The notes under the pieces were generated by a model. That model made no database searches and was not told the DNA's origin. It saw only the letters and a program-made list of their open reading frames with translations. DNA of 64,000 nucleotides, from positions 1,240,001 to 1,304,000 of the forward strand of contig CM074695.1 in assembly GCA_037367355.1 (NCBI GenBank). The letters run 5' to 3'. This stretch comes from Neoscytalidium dimidiatum (Eukaryota > Ascomycota > Dothideomycetes > Botryosphaeriales > Botryosphaeriaceae). A program made the position numbers and the translations under genes. Of this stretch, positions 54,401 to 64,000 are shown piece after piece (within the stretch, counting starts at the first letter, position 1; every line of letters begins with the position of its first letter).

Positions 54401-56440
54401 AAAATGCAGAGACATTTAGCCTTAAATATCGTATTACTTTTATAAATGAAGATCTTTTCCGACGCCAGTGCTTTCCATGCTTCCACGCTTGAAGTGGCAT
54501 GATCTCTTCGCCGCTACTAGTATTGCCGTACCAAATCGATCCGTCGCTAACTATGTAACCCCAACTCTCGATTTCCTCCTTTTCTTTTCCTCTCTCCCCA
54601 ACTTACACTTTGCGTGGACCGCTAGGATCTAAGACGATTTAAAGCGGACTTTGGCTATACTTAAAGGGAATTAACAAACTCACTTCGGCAAGACGTAGGT
54701 CGGAGAGTTCAGCAAATGTTCTAGATTATGTGGGCATCATGCAAGAGTGCTACTGGCGCCTGTGTCCTTTGGTACTGTTTGCTACCCGACATATCTTTCA
54801 CATATTCTGCAAAGAGAGACGACCATTTTCTCGGTGTAAGTCGTCGACTCTGACTCGCTTGGCGGTCAGTGATATGAAGTTCTTCGCTACAATACTACAT
54901 CATCTCTTGTACGGCGTCGTTTCTAGCTGAATCAGTTCCTGTGGTCATCGCGAGTTCTTCACATACGCGACCGTGGTGTTGAGCGCGGTAGCTATCGTTT
55001 CAACTGTAGGCGTGCTGACGCTCACGCTGTTGAAATGCTATAATGACGCGACTGTTCACAAGTCATCCCCGCGCAGGTCAATCGCCCAATCATATATATC
55101 TTCCTCCACCATAATTGGCTTCTGTCGTAATTTTGTGATTGTGTGAGCTCGGGACTGTTAGCGCCCAACAGCTGCGACGCGAACTTCGCCAGCTGGGCGT
55201 CGCAAATTCCGCTCATAGCGGGACTGCATCACATCAGGCAGAAAGGCTCTGGCTCCGTCCGTGTTGCAAAGACTATGCTCTCTGCGGTGCCTTGAAGTCG
55301 CTCTTTCCAGCAAGCTATTGGACAAGCTGGAAGACAAAGGTCAGGACATGGCTCCATAAATGGGCATGCACTGGCAGCACTGTGGCAGAACGCGAAACAT
55401 GTATCACGGTGTTAACACGAAGAAGATTCGCCATTCTCTGTACTTCATGGCAAGCCGTAGCGGCAAGCTAGCATGCAAGATGTTAAGACTGACCTCGCCA
55501 GCCATCCTACTTGCCGCTGCTGCGCTGGGATTGAAGCGGCGCTGGCTCTTGCCATATCAGCAGCTGTGCATACTTCGTTTACGTCATTGGCTATGGATTT
55601 GCTGCCTGATAGAAGCATGTGGGGCTCGTGCGCTGAAAAAGGCGCGGGCGCATTGTTTATTTTCCTTGCGCGCCCAGCCCTTTCCTCCCCCTCCTCCTCC
55701 TCCTCCTCCTCCCCCTCGCCACTGTCGCTCTTCCCCACAACTACCCCTCTTCTTCTTCATTCCTTCGCAATTTCAATGATCTTTTCGCTTTTTGAGCTAC
55801 CGGTCTCCGCATTCCTTTACTCTTCAGCTTGATCTCCCGCTTGGCAGCTCATCTATCCAACGTGACATGCGCGACGCGCCTCTACTGCACTTACTACGTC
55901 CCTCTGGCACATATCTATTCAGCCGCAAGTTCCCTTCATGCACGACTTTAGTAAAAAGATGTAAGGCTTTCAGGTCTTTTCTTTTACCTTATTCTACTTG
56001 CTCCAAGCGCTCCGTAGCTCACCGAGTCACCGCGTCACTAACGCCCACCTCAGATCTTCTTCTGTCAACACAACCCGAAGCAACGATCTGCACAATCAAG
56101 CCAAACCTCATAAGATGCCTTATTAGCATACTATCCATACAATCTCACTTTCATAATTTCCAAGCGAAGCCAGCTTTGGCCCACAGATGAATAACAACAT
56201 CCTTCATAAGCATTGCGCCCATTTAAGACTCTAACAGCAGCTATTCCTTCAACTCTCTCTCTATCATCTCCTGCTTTTTCGTTCTCCATACCTATTTCAC
56301 CTACGACGTGTCAAGGTCCCCTTCATCATCTCCCTACATCATCCCACTTCATGATCTCCCTCATCTCGACATAACCTTCCTGCCTAAACTCTAGCTCTCG
56401 GTGGGCTGATGAACACTTTGTTTCAACTATCAGAGATGTT
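54401..56440. other. gene-poor stretch
   Basis: Contains a CTC/CTT-rich microsatellite-like run near 55685-55715 and short frames of up to 139 codons (55360-55779) without domain. A short frame MKFFATILHHLLYGVVSS at 54874-54930 looks like a secretion signal, but no continuation was found. Confidence 0.4.
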
Positions 56441-58590
56441 CCAGGCAACAATCCGAAAATCAAATACCAACCCAACGGTCAAAATCGTCCGGGAACTTAC
56501 CGTCAGACAGCAATGTCGGGGCATGAGTTTTTCGAGCGTGCATAACCAGCCCGGGATGCTCCAGTTGAAGTGACTTTCTTTTCAGTAAGCCTTAAAATGG
56601 TAATAGGACGGTCACGGGTATGAGTTTTGCGTCGTATCGTTGGGACATATCTTTTCCTTTGTTGATACTGTTTTTTGGTTATCTTCTGTTCTCCATATCA
56701 CCGCATTGAGATCACCAAGTTGAGCTCTATTCCTTATTGATAGACTAATGGACCCGTCAGAGCATACATCATGGCATCTCTAGCGACAAGCCGAAGATCG
56801 AACTTCAATCGAACCCCTTTTGTCCGACGGCTTACTGTCAGGTACGAATGTCGTAGTATGAGCCACCGGGGCTGACTTGACTTCGTATCGATCCGGAACA
56901 CAGAAGTGACAGCGCCATGAGGGTCGAGGAATTCGTCAATTCAGATCGATTACGAATAGTCGAGCAGCAAAGCTGTAAGACTAAGCATTCTCTTTGAGTT
57001 CCTTTCCTTTTCGAAATTCTTCTCGCCATTCTCCTCTTCGTGTTATTCTTACTTCTTTTCTCCTTTCTTTTCCTCTTCTCTTCTTACTTAAACTCCGAGC
57101 ACGGACGTTTGAGTTAACGATCCTCTACACAACCGGCGGGTCAATGGACACTCCAGATTCCATTCTAGATATGACTGTCCCAGACACCAAACCGAAGATC
57201 AAATACCACCCATTGCCAGCACCAACAGCCACGAGCCCACCGCCAGACAGCAATGTCGGGGATGCCACAAGGGCATGGGTTTTGTCGGCGGCGTTCAGTC
57301 GGCTCACGTTGATGTTTTCGACTGCTCTTTAACCGAATTCGGTATAAGAACTAGTCTTAGTTCCGGAGTTGGATGACTGCCACATAAAGATGGAACTGGG
57401 GGGAAGGGTTGGCGGGAACCTGGGCCTGGGGGTTTTATCATTCTCGCGGACGAAACTCTCGCAAAAGCCTCGCAGAAACGCACGACGATGGGATATTTCT
57501 TCTTGCTCCATTTCCTTTCTTTCTCTTTCTCTGCCAACGGTCGCAAGAACTTTCTTTTTGTGTTTCTGTTTCGGTTCCTTATCTCTCCTTTGTCTCTTAT
57601 ACCCTTCAACCCACTCTAGCACCGGCACATCGAGGGAACCAAGGCGCATTTCCTACGTCTGAGTCCAGAGCAAGCTGCCGAAGAACAATCTTTCTCGACT
57701 AACACTGTTACCCCCGACGTAACCAGTCCGTCAGACAGTAATGTCGGGAAGTGGGTTCATGTCGTGCCTCGCCGCTGTATGGGAATTACGGTTCTGAGTA
57801 ACTTTCTAGAAACTAGATCCTTTGTGGAGTGTAAAAATCCTGCCCTGTGGCTTTCGGATGGGATTGAATGGGAACTGGGGGCTTTTAAAGAATCGAATTC
57901 CCTACAATGGGTCAGCGGCGTTGCAAAAGGCAGTGGGACAAATTTCCATATCAAAATTTTGCCAAAGAATACTTCTTCTCATTCTGATCTTGCTTACTGA
58001 ACAGACTCTGGCGTCTTCAGACGCAGAAGATGCGATCACGCCCAGCATATACGCAGAACACGGCACACTATAAGATCTTGTGCATGCAGTTACAGGTATC
58101 TTGAAGTACTGCTGAAGATCATACACCTTCGCCGAACAACGGCCGCAGCTCACTGTCAGACAGCAATGTCGGAGGCCGCTCGCAGAGCATACATGGGTAT
58201 GCAGTCGTGCCGAGCGTATTGCATGAACACTCTGGCCGGCAAATGCACCAGCAGCCGTCTAAAGAGTCGCCTTGCCCGGTGGGGGTATAAGGTGGTGAGA
58301 GAGGGGACCCGGGGGTTTATCCAGTCAGTGGGATGTGCAATTCCGCTACGCAAGCAGTTATCAAGGCGGCAGGGACGTTTCCGCCTCCCTCATCTTTTGC
58401 TCTCTTCAAATGTTGGGGGGTTTTTGCTTCCGTTTGCCCGGGATGCCATCAATACCGACAGTGTAATGTCGACGGATCGCGCAGCACTGTCTCCGGAGGT
58501 CGAAATGCATCGCGCAATCCAACATGAACCTTCCGCCAGACAGGGATGTCGGGACAAATGGGGTTGCGCTTGCTTGGCTCGCTAGGGAAT
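56441..58590 (+). repeat. array of five diverged promoter-like repeat units
   Basis: A core resembling CAGACAGCAATGTCGGG recurs at 56501, 57241, 57729, about 58154 and 58534, at intervals of 740, 488, 425 and 380 nt, all in the same orientation. A second shared word, CCGAA(A/G)ATCAAATACCA, precedes copies 1 and 2. Copies 2 to 4 are followed by a G-run and TATA-like words (GGGGGTTTTAT, GGGGGCTTTTAAAG, GGGGGTTTAT). Within the core GACA and TGTC can pair around GCAA. The ATG inside the core opens short frames beginning MSG or MSE. No long conserved protein results. Function unknown. Confidence 0.55.
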
Positions 58591-60190
58591 GATGCCCTTA
58601 CTACTTCATAAACTCTGACCCAAGGAGTGAGACAGGAGCCGGCCTTAGCCAAGTCAGCATGTAATTCGACGTACCCATTTGTTAACCTAACATTGTTGAA
58701 TCATACTAATCCAAATTTTCGAGAGACTAGTTGCTGTGATCTAAACTTCGAAGGAATTTTTAGACTGGATCCGAGAGTAGATTTGTCTGCTCTCAACGTT
58801 CCTTGCAGCTCGTGGTACTGATCCCCATACCTTTATCGAGATACATGGCGGTGGCTTAAGAGCTTATGTAGTAGGAAGATAACTGCGGGAGTTGAGTTGA
58901 GATTGGAAATTGAGTAAGTTCAATATAACTAAAATAAAAATTGGTTTATAGGCTAGGCGTATCCTTGATCCAACTCTCGATATGCCGCAAAAAAGGTATG
59001 ACATATCATTCGCACATATCAATCAAGAACCAGTGCTTGATAAGACTACTTCATCAAGGGTTGATGATCGCGAACGGTGCTATCCGTAATGAAACTGGTC
59101 TACGAGACATTAAGCATCATTGTAAAGGCATTGTCTGCCTAGGATACTTAGCCGGATCATTTGGTCCGGATAGCGGAAGCACTGTCTGTTGCTGAACTAT
59201 CTCGGCCTCGTTCAACTCACCAAACATCAACTCAGCACGAAGTATGGATGATATTGCTTGCCTAAATGGCCAGATACAGCGTCTAATGCCTAGATGGCAA
59301 GTGACTCTAGTTTCCAGTAGCTCCTGATTTGTTTAATTCCTCCTACGGCTCGAGGTAGGTTGGCCGCCGGCGCTGATGGGCTTCGGGCAGCAGGCAATTG
59401 AAACGCTTTTTATCTTGCGGACACTACAACGAATGTCGATACCTACTCCTGACTCGTCTGTTTCTTTCCGCGTCCGCTACTGTGAGTTCGGAAAGCCGGA
59501 TAGAAGCTCTGCACTGTCTTGCTTCCAATTATTAGAATTCTCACTTACGTTCGCACGAGACGGATCAGACCTCAAGGGCAAAATTCCGATTTGCTAAGCT
59601 CTAGAGTTGTGGCAGTAGTGCTTAATGTTGTATTAGAGAATTCTTGCTCAGTCGTAGTGACGGTGAGAGCTTGTAGAATGTACAGAGCTATGTCCCATCT
59701 GGCGGGTAGAATACTAATGTGAACAACTCTAATGAGTACTCGCACGCTCGCGGTGTTCAATTTATGAAGAAGAAAAAAAAGGCTACCAACAGCTGACTTT
59801 ACATATTCTAAGCTTAGTGGATGCGTTGCGGTGCAGCGCAGGCCGGAATAAGAAAGACGTGGAAATGTGCGTGAATGAGGTATGAATTAAGCGGCGAGAT
59901 TAGAAGGGACTCCGGCTGGCATGAGCCTGTGGATAGGCAAAATCAGCGTGGATAATGATATGACGATTATGCTCTCTGCAATAGTGCATGTATATTAGCG
60001 ATAGTGCGCTGTACACAAATGACCTCGTCGCGTTGCGATTGTGGCCCAGCGGCACTCTGCAGCCGATGTTTTCGCGAGGGGAGAAAAGAAAATAGATCTT
60101 TCACATTCTAGCAAACCGAAGAAACTGATGCCTGGAGTCTCATTCCTGCAGCGCCTAACTGGCGTGCATGTGCCTACGTCGCGTGTGGGC
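58591..60190. other. AT-rich intergenic
   Basis: No frame over 84 codons. AT-rich runs near 58925-58945 and 59770-59785. Nothing assignable. Confidence 0.45.
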
Positions 60191-60198
60191 CGTGCGTG

Positions 60199-60215
60199 GC
60201 CCAATAGTATTTAAA
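60199..60215 (+). promoter_or_regulatory. CCAAT and TATA-like core promoter
   Basis: GGCCCAATAG at about 60197-60206 is followed by TATTTAAA at 60208-60215 and a C/T-rich leader (60216-60270), the usual layout of a fungal RNA polymerase II start. The transcript downstream appears spliced and non-coding. Confidence 0.5.
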
Positions 60216-60390
60216 CCCTCCCACAACCCCCGCACCTCTTCCTCTTCTTCACCCCAACACATCCATTTCACTTCGCTCAGCGTAGTAACCGTTATATTCG
60301 AACTTGTCACTGGCTCATCCTAACACGCCCCACGCAACGCCTTCAGTGAGTCTCTTCCGCTTACTTCATTTACCTCACAACACCATCCTC

Positions 60391-60480
60391 TGATGATTAC
60401 CACTACCTTACACTTGAATTGAGATCCGCAACCGGGTACTCATGGCATTGCACAACGCTTACGGCCATGGTTGTGGCTGA
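60391..60480 (+). ncRNA. candidate C/D box snoRNA in intron 1
   Basis: TGATGA at 60391-60396 and CTGA at 60477-60480 frame a 90-nt segment inside intron 1, with D'-like TTGA inside. The base before the C-box core is C rather than A/G, and a terminal stem is weak. The sequence before the D box contains ACGGCCATG, complementary to a segment of the conserved 18S GCATGGCCGT region over nine bases; that match is too short to name a target. Confidence 0.3.
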
Positions 60481-60666
60481 TAAACAAAAGAGAGCTATGA
60501 CAGAGCCTTCACTCTATCCTTGTCCTGCATCCTCACCTCACTTGCACAATTGCTAATTGCTTGCGTCTTCAGATCCAAGTCAAGGCCCTCGAGCCACTAT
60601 CCAGCGCTATCAGTCTCCGTAGAAGGTAAGCCAACAATCAATTTCTTCTTATTACCTTAAGGTTAA

Positions 60667-60747
60667 ATGATGAGGGGGTCCGCGGGCTCCTATAACAAAA
60701 GGCAAAGTGTTAAGTCAACCGGTGTTTTCCACCATGGTTGGCACTGA
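60667..60747 (+). ncRNA. candidate C/D box snoRNA in intron 2
   Basis: A perfect C box ATGATGA (60667-60673) and a D box CTGA (60744-60747) span 81 nt within intron 2. The region before the D box (CCACCATGGTTGGCA) resembles that before the D box of the first candidate (CCATGGTTGTGG), suggesting common origin. Terminal stem not clear; alternative D boxes lie at 60753 and 60768. Confidence 0.3.
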
Positions 60748-60943
60748 CAAGACTGAAGAGCTACAACCTGAGTCTGGCGACATGTCCTTTCTCTAAATAC
60801 TATTTTCGGTTGTCGCGTCTTTCTTTGCTAACAGTTGTCTTCAAAAAGGTCGCCCATCATCCTCCGTGCCACTCGTTTCACGACCTCACCCAGCTTGAAG
60901 TAAGTTCGACCTTGCTGTTCTCTTCATACGCATACATTTCTTT

Positions 60944-60974
60944 ATGATGAGGGGTCATGTCTTCGGACACCCCC
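60944..60974 (+). ncRNA. ATGATGA box followed by a TTCG-loop hairpin in intron 3
   Basis: ATGATGA at 60944-60950 is followed directly by GGGGTCATGTC-TTCG-GAC-ACCCC, which can fold as GGGGT/ACCCC and GTC/GAC around a TTCG loop with a three-base bulge. No CTGA box follows at the usual distance, so it is not a standard C/D RNA, but the C-box-like word at the same relative place as in introns 1 and 2 makes it part of the same transcript. Confidence 0.25.
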
Positions 60975-60990
60975 AAAGAACAGTCATAAG

Positions 60991-62584
60991 AAAGCCCGGG
61001 TATTCAGTCTCTTCCTAAGCCTCGGTCGTCCCTGCATACCTAACGCTTCTTGGTTGCTCGGTGGAGGTCGGGTACTGGGCTTGCCTTTGAGCAGCCCGAC
61101 CCGGCTGTGCCTCTCGCAGGGCTTCACTGCTGGTGCAACCGAGTGCTAGGTGGATACTTGGTGAAGTTGAGGCGTTACTTGGGTTTGTGAATACGCCCGT
61201 ATGGGTAGAGCTACTTCTGAAAAGCCGCGTCCTTCGCACTTCACTTATTCTCATCACATCTGTTTGTGCAAACGCTAATTGTTTCATACACCGCAGATTT
61301 CTATCATCGCATCGTGAAGGGACCACTCCGGTTGAATAAAGCATGGAGAAACTTCTTGGAATGGGCGGAGACGGAAGCTGGCTTCACATATTTCAATCAA
61401 TGCGAGACCTTAGATCAATAGATACGCTTGCAGGTAATTGTTTTGAGCGTGAACCGTCTGAGCGGTCCATGTCGTTATCTGCCATAGAATACCGATTGAC
61501 GGCTTCCGTAGACGGCTATAGCCCGCAACCATGCCTTTTGCCATTGCTAAGACGCGTGGAGCACTCCTTTGGTCTGCCGATACTGAGACGAAACCTCGCG
61601 GGCGTCGTGATGTTTCCTGCTTACAGACCCCGGCGCTGGACACTACAGTTAGCAGCGCGCGCTCAGCATGATAGCACGTAGCTCACGGCAACTGCCACTG
61701 CCGCTGCCGTTGCGCCGCCGTTTGCACGACACGACCCTCTATCAGCGCTACGTAGGCAGGCGCACTACGTTGTAAAGCCGTGGCTCAGATCTAAGCTGTG
61801 ACGTCACTCAGGAAGCTTTGCGTAGGGCTAAGGGTTCTATGGCATAACCACAGAGTCCTAAAAGGCTACATCAACATCTCGCTGGCGGCAGACACAATGG
61901 GAAGCCAGCGTCGGGGCGCTACTCGCCCTACGCGTTACCATCTGCCTGCAGCCCCACAACGACGGCTTCGATCAATTATCCGAGCACATTATGCATCACC
62001 GGGCCATCTCCTTGCGGTGAGGGCAAATGTGGCGTAGAGCACATTGCGCGATCGCTTTCACCTGCTGGCCATATCATATCCAACGCTGCAGCTCGTACTA
62101 TTGCAGCTAATACTGTTATCTCCGACAATTTTATGTCAAACCGACGAAGCTACGGTTGTTCTCTTGCGTGGCGTCCCTGTTGCTGCCGTGACGGTGGATG
62201 GCTACCCTTACGTCTCACTTCCGCTTTGACTTCATGTCGCAACAACGGGCCAAACTCGGACGCGGGCCTGGGCGGGCTGAGGTCCTTTCGACTGCTAGAA
62301 ACAGCCTACCTTCTACAGGAAGACCTGTTCTCCTAGCTATCATAGTGGTGCGGCTCATGGAACCAAGTTTTGCTTTCCAGTCCGCGCGACGCGCCCAAGG
62401 CCTTTGTTCGCTTCGGCTGCAATGTGCAGTGTATCACCAAGCAAAGCAGATGATGACCCCATAAGGCTGAATCTGATCTCTATCATCACCCTCCAAGACT
62501 AGCAGAGCCCCCATTCCGACGTTGCCCAGTGCTGCATGGCGACAGGAATGCCGCTGACAGCGCAGGCTCAAGGGCGAGCACACC
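60991..62584. other. gene-poor stretch after the candidate host transcript
   Basis: A 112-codon plus frame (61343-61681) and shorter frames show no domain. The 3' end of the transcript starting at 60.2 kb is probably here but could not be fixed. Confidence 0.4.
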
Positions 62585-63328
62585 TTACGAAAGCCGGCGA
62601 ACGAAGCCGGCGCCAGAGCCTGACGGGGACTCGCTTCTGCCGTTGTCCCCGTCGCAAGAATAGTAGATATCACACTGACATACGTTGTCTAGAGACAGTC
62701 CCTCACTTTCATCGCCGTCTCCCGAAGGCCTTCCCGCTACACCTTGGCGTCCCGAGCATTCATCGTCGAGCACACGTCGTCGCAACAAGCTCCGGAGGCG
62801 GACCCACCAATTTCGTTCCAGCAATAAGCAGGGGCTGGAGAAGCTGACTGGTGGAGGCGGCGCCGGCCTTTGCGCGCGAGAGCTTGCGAGGGCTGGCGAA
62901 CACGGTTTTAGCAACTTTCTAGGACAAAGACTTCCGACGAACCACTTTACGTGAAATATCTCTGAAGATAATCTATGATAATTCTGGAGGTTTGGAGGGC
63001 TTTGGACCGCTGAGGGGCAGACGGAAGAATGCCGATGGAGCGCTGGGTAGGTGGCGAGCGGAGAGCTGCGGATTGCAGGCGTACAAATGGCGGCCACACG
63101 GTGGCAGCATGGCTCAACGAACAATACGACGGAGTCAGCGCTAGCGAAATGCACCACTGCGGTCTCGGTGCATGAGTGATATGGATTGCTCCAACCTGGT
63201 TTTGCAAATTGATTTTGTGTGGACAGTCTGGTGGCGCCGTGTGGTGTGAACGTCGGCTTCGAGACGCGTGCGAATATCGAAACACCAACTTTATAACCTT
63301 CAAAGCATAATTTACTGCCCTGTTGCAT
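62585..63328 (-). CDS. hypothetical protein, uncertain
   Basis: Open frame of 247 codons from a genuine ATG at 63328. Length alone makes pure chance unlikely but not impossible at this composition. The C-terminal third is the most protein-like: LERNWWVRLRSLLRRRVLDD, then an acidic and glycine-rich end (GRPSGDGDESEGLSLDNVCQ). The first 150 residues are rich in Ser, Pro, His and Cys and of uneven character. It is transcribed divergently from the gene at 63481, leaving about 150 nt between them. No domain recognised. Could be a young or decaying gene. Confidence 0.4.
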   Translation of the reverse strand: MQQGSKLCFEGYKVGVSIFARVSKPTFTPHGATRLSTQNQFAKPGWSNPYHSCTETAVVHFASADSVVLFVEPCCHRVAAICTPAIRSSPLATYPALHRHSSVCPSAVQSPPNLQNYHRLSSEIFHVKWFVGSLCPRKLLKPCSPALASSRAQRPAPPPPVSFSSPCLLLERNWWVRLRSLLRRRVLDDECSGRQGVAGRPSGDGDESEGLSLDNVCQCDIYYSCDGDNGRSESPSGSGAGFVRRLS

Positions 63329-63480
63329 TACATCAAGAGAATATTATAGCTTCGAATAAGGGATCTATTGTAACTTGTAATCTCACGGCTTATTACCTAA
63401 TTACCCGACTTAATACCGTCCACCTCTTAGATCTCGCCGCCGCTTTCCACCACCGCCGGCCGCGGGTGTGTGCCTCCACC

Positions 63481-64000
63481 ATGTCCGACGCGTCGCGCCC
63501 CGCCAAACGCGCGCGCACCACGAAATCGCCAGCAGCAGCGCCGCCATCGCGCGCCTCCAAGGCAAGTCCACTTCACGCCCTTGACGCGCCGCCACCGCCG
63601 CGCGTTCAGCACCACTCCGACCGCCACCGAAACCGTCGCGTCCCCTCCAACCTCGCTAACCCGACCTCGCCCTCCCCTCAGGCACCGCGCTCCACCACCA
63701 CCACCATCTCCTCCTCCTCCTCCGCCGCCGCAGCCGCCGCGCCAGCGAGTCCGGCAATCAACGACGCCGACGAAGACGACCTGCCCCTCTCCTACGTCCC
63801 CCACCGCGACATCCCGCCCATCGCGCCCACGCCCCCCGCGCAATGCCCCATCCCGCACGCCCGCGCGTCCCTACTCTCGCGCCGGTACGACCTCGCCTCC
63901 GGCCAGCCGCTGTACCGCGTGCGCGTCGAGCACCTGCGGCCGCGGCGGCGACGCTCGCGGAGCGGAGGACGCGACTCGGGCTCGGCGGGGAGGAGCGGCG
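63481..64000 (+). CDS. low-complexity protein, 5' part only (runs off the window)
   Basis: Starts at CACCATGTCC (63481). Model: exon 1 63481-63561, then a GC-AG intron 63562-63681 (AAG|GCAAGT, branch CTCGCTAAC, CCCTCAG), then exon 2 open to the window edge. The intron is exactly 120 nt and free of stops, so retention would insert 40 residues in frame. The N-terminus is basic (RPAKRARTTK, a possible nuclear signal), followed by a Thr/Ser/Ala run, an acidic patch NDADEDDLPLSYVP, and an Arg-rich segment (RPRRRRSRSGGRD). Very GC-rich. No domain is visible in the part present. Confidence 0.6.
   Translation, partial: MSDASRPAKRARTTKSPAAAPPSRASKASPLHALDAPPPPRVQHHSDRHRNRRVPSNLANPTSPSPQAPRSTTTTISSSSSAAAAAAPASPAINDADEDDLPLSYVPHRDIPPIAPTPPAQCPIPHARASLLSRRYDLASGQPLYRVRVEHLRPRRRRSRSGGRDSGSAGRSG

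Larger units (their letters stand above)
60240..60990 (+). ncRNA. candidate snoRNA host transcript, at least three exons
   Basis: Exon 1 runs from about 60240 to 60345; intron 1 60346-60572 (GTGAGT, branch TTGCTAATTGC, CTTCAG); exon 2 60573-60625; intron 2 60626-60834 (GTAAGC, TTTGCTAACAG); exon 3 60835-60899; intron 3 starts GTAAGT at 60900. The introns, 227 and 209 nt, are much longer than the 35-100 nt typical here, and each contains RTGATGA/CTGA boxes, whereas the exons carry no sensible frame. This inverted economy (short meaningless exons, loaded introns) is typical of snoRNA host genes in fungi and animals. The call is inference from splice sites and boxes; a short coding reading from ATG near 60733 is the alternative. 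Confidence 0.4.

Noticed and set aside
60733..60899. Short spliced protein starting MVGTDKTEELQ in the host-transcript region
   Set aside because: Needs a poor GTCCTT donor; the TTTGCTAACAG acceptor is better explained by the long intron carrying the C/D boxes. Kept as an alternative only.
63427..63858. 143-codon minus-strand Gly/Arg-rich frame
   Set aside because: Antisense to the partial gene at the right edge; GC-skew shadow.
1..64000. LTR retrotransposon or DNA transposon proteins
   Set aside because: No reverse transcriptase, integrase, DDE or helicase motifs were found in any long frame; only short dispersed repeats are supported.
1..64000. CRISPR arrays, bacterial operons or telomere repeats
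   Set aside because: No regularly spaced identical repeats, no Shine-Dalgarno organisation and no TTAGGG arrays; spliceosomal introns show a eukaryotic genome.

Overview
The window looks like nuclear DNA of a filamentous ascomycete, most likely a dothideomycete; the class is inferred from family content, not proven. Coding blocks are broken by short GT-AG introns of about 35 to 100 nt with CTAAC/CTGAC-like branch sites. Start codons sit in CACCATG or AAAATG context. Recognisable proteins belong to fungal families: an F-box/LRR-like protein, RING fingers, PD-(D/E)XK nuclease-fold proteins, a GH43 galactanase with CBM35, a PF11951 regulator and cyclin-box-like proteins. No operons, Shine-Dalgarno sites, CRISPR arrays or reverse transcriptase were seen.

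Layout. 1-3.8 kb is gene-poor and carries a decayed ankyrin-type reading frame. 3.9-5.2 kb is an F-box-like gene. 6.4-12.4 kb holds five small minus-strand orphan genes read head to tail, most of them split by introns so that no single frame shows them. 12.6-24.1 kb is a plus-strand run: RING-H2 protein, a small membrane protein, two orphans (one on minus), an apparently inactive and a probably active PD-(D/E)XK-like protein, and a three-exon orphan. 24.4-26.2 kb is a secreted exo-beta-1,3-galactanase. 26.2-32.6 kb is gene-poor. 32.7-34.1 kb is a tandem pair of cyclin-box-like genes. 35-37.5 kb has two minus-strand orphans, one with an in-frame TAG. 38.8 kb is a second RING gene. 42.1-46.8 kb holds two Ser/Pro-rich or coiled-coil orphans, a coiled-coil gene and a zinc-cluster-less fungal regulator. 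50.8-53 kb has a 2EXR/F-box-like gene and a single-pass membrane protein. The right edge (63.48 kb) starts a low-complexity gene that runs out of the window.

The most interesting material is non-standard. (i) A dispersed repeat, clear at about 5.7-6.0, 40.6-41.0 and 49.8-50.1 kb and probable at 54.1 kb, has a TATA box, a pyrimidine leader and a conserved 36-nt block about 195 nt downstream. (ii) Five diverged units in 56.5-58.55 kb share a GACAGCAATGTCGGG-type core. (iii) At 60.2-61.0 kb a promoter is followed by three apparently non-coding exons, and the unusually long introns contain C/D-box-like RNAs, which suggests a snoRNA host gene.

Only the galactanase, the regulator and the ubiquitin-type proteins allow a functional statement. 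The remainder looks like a lineage-specific accessory region with expanding small-protein families. Exon junctions were placed by eye from frame and splice consensus and need transcript support.
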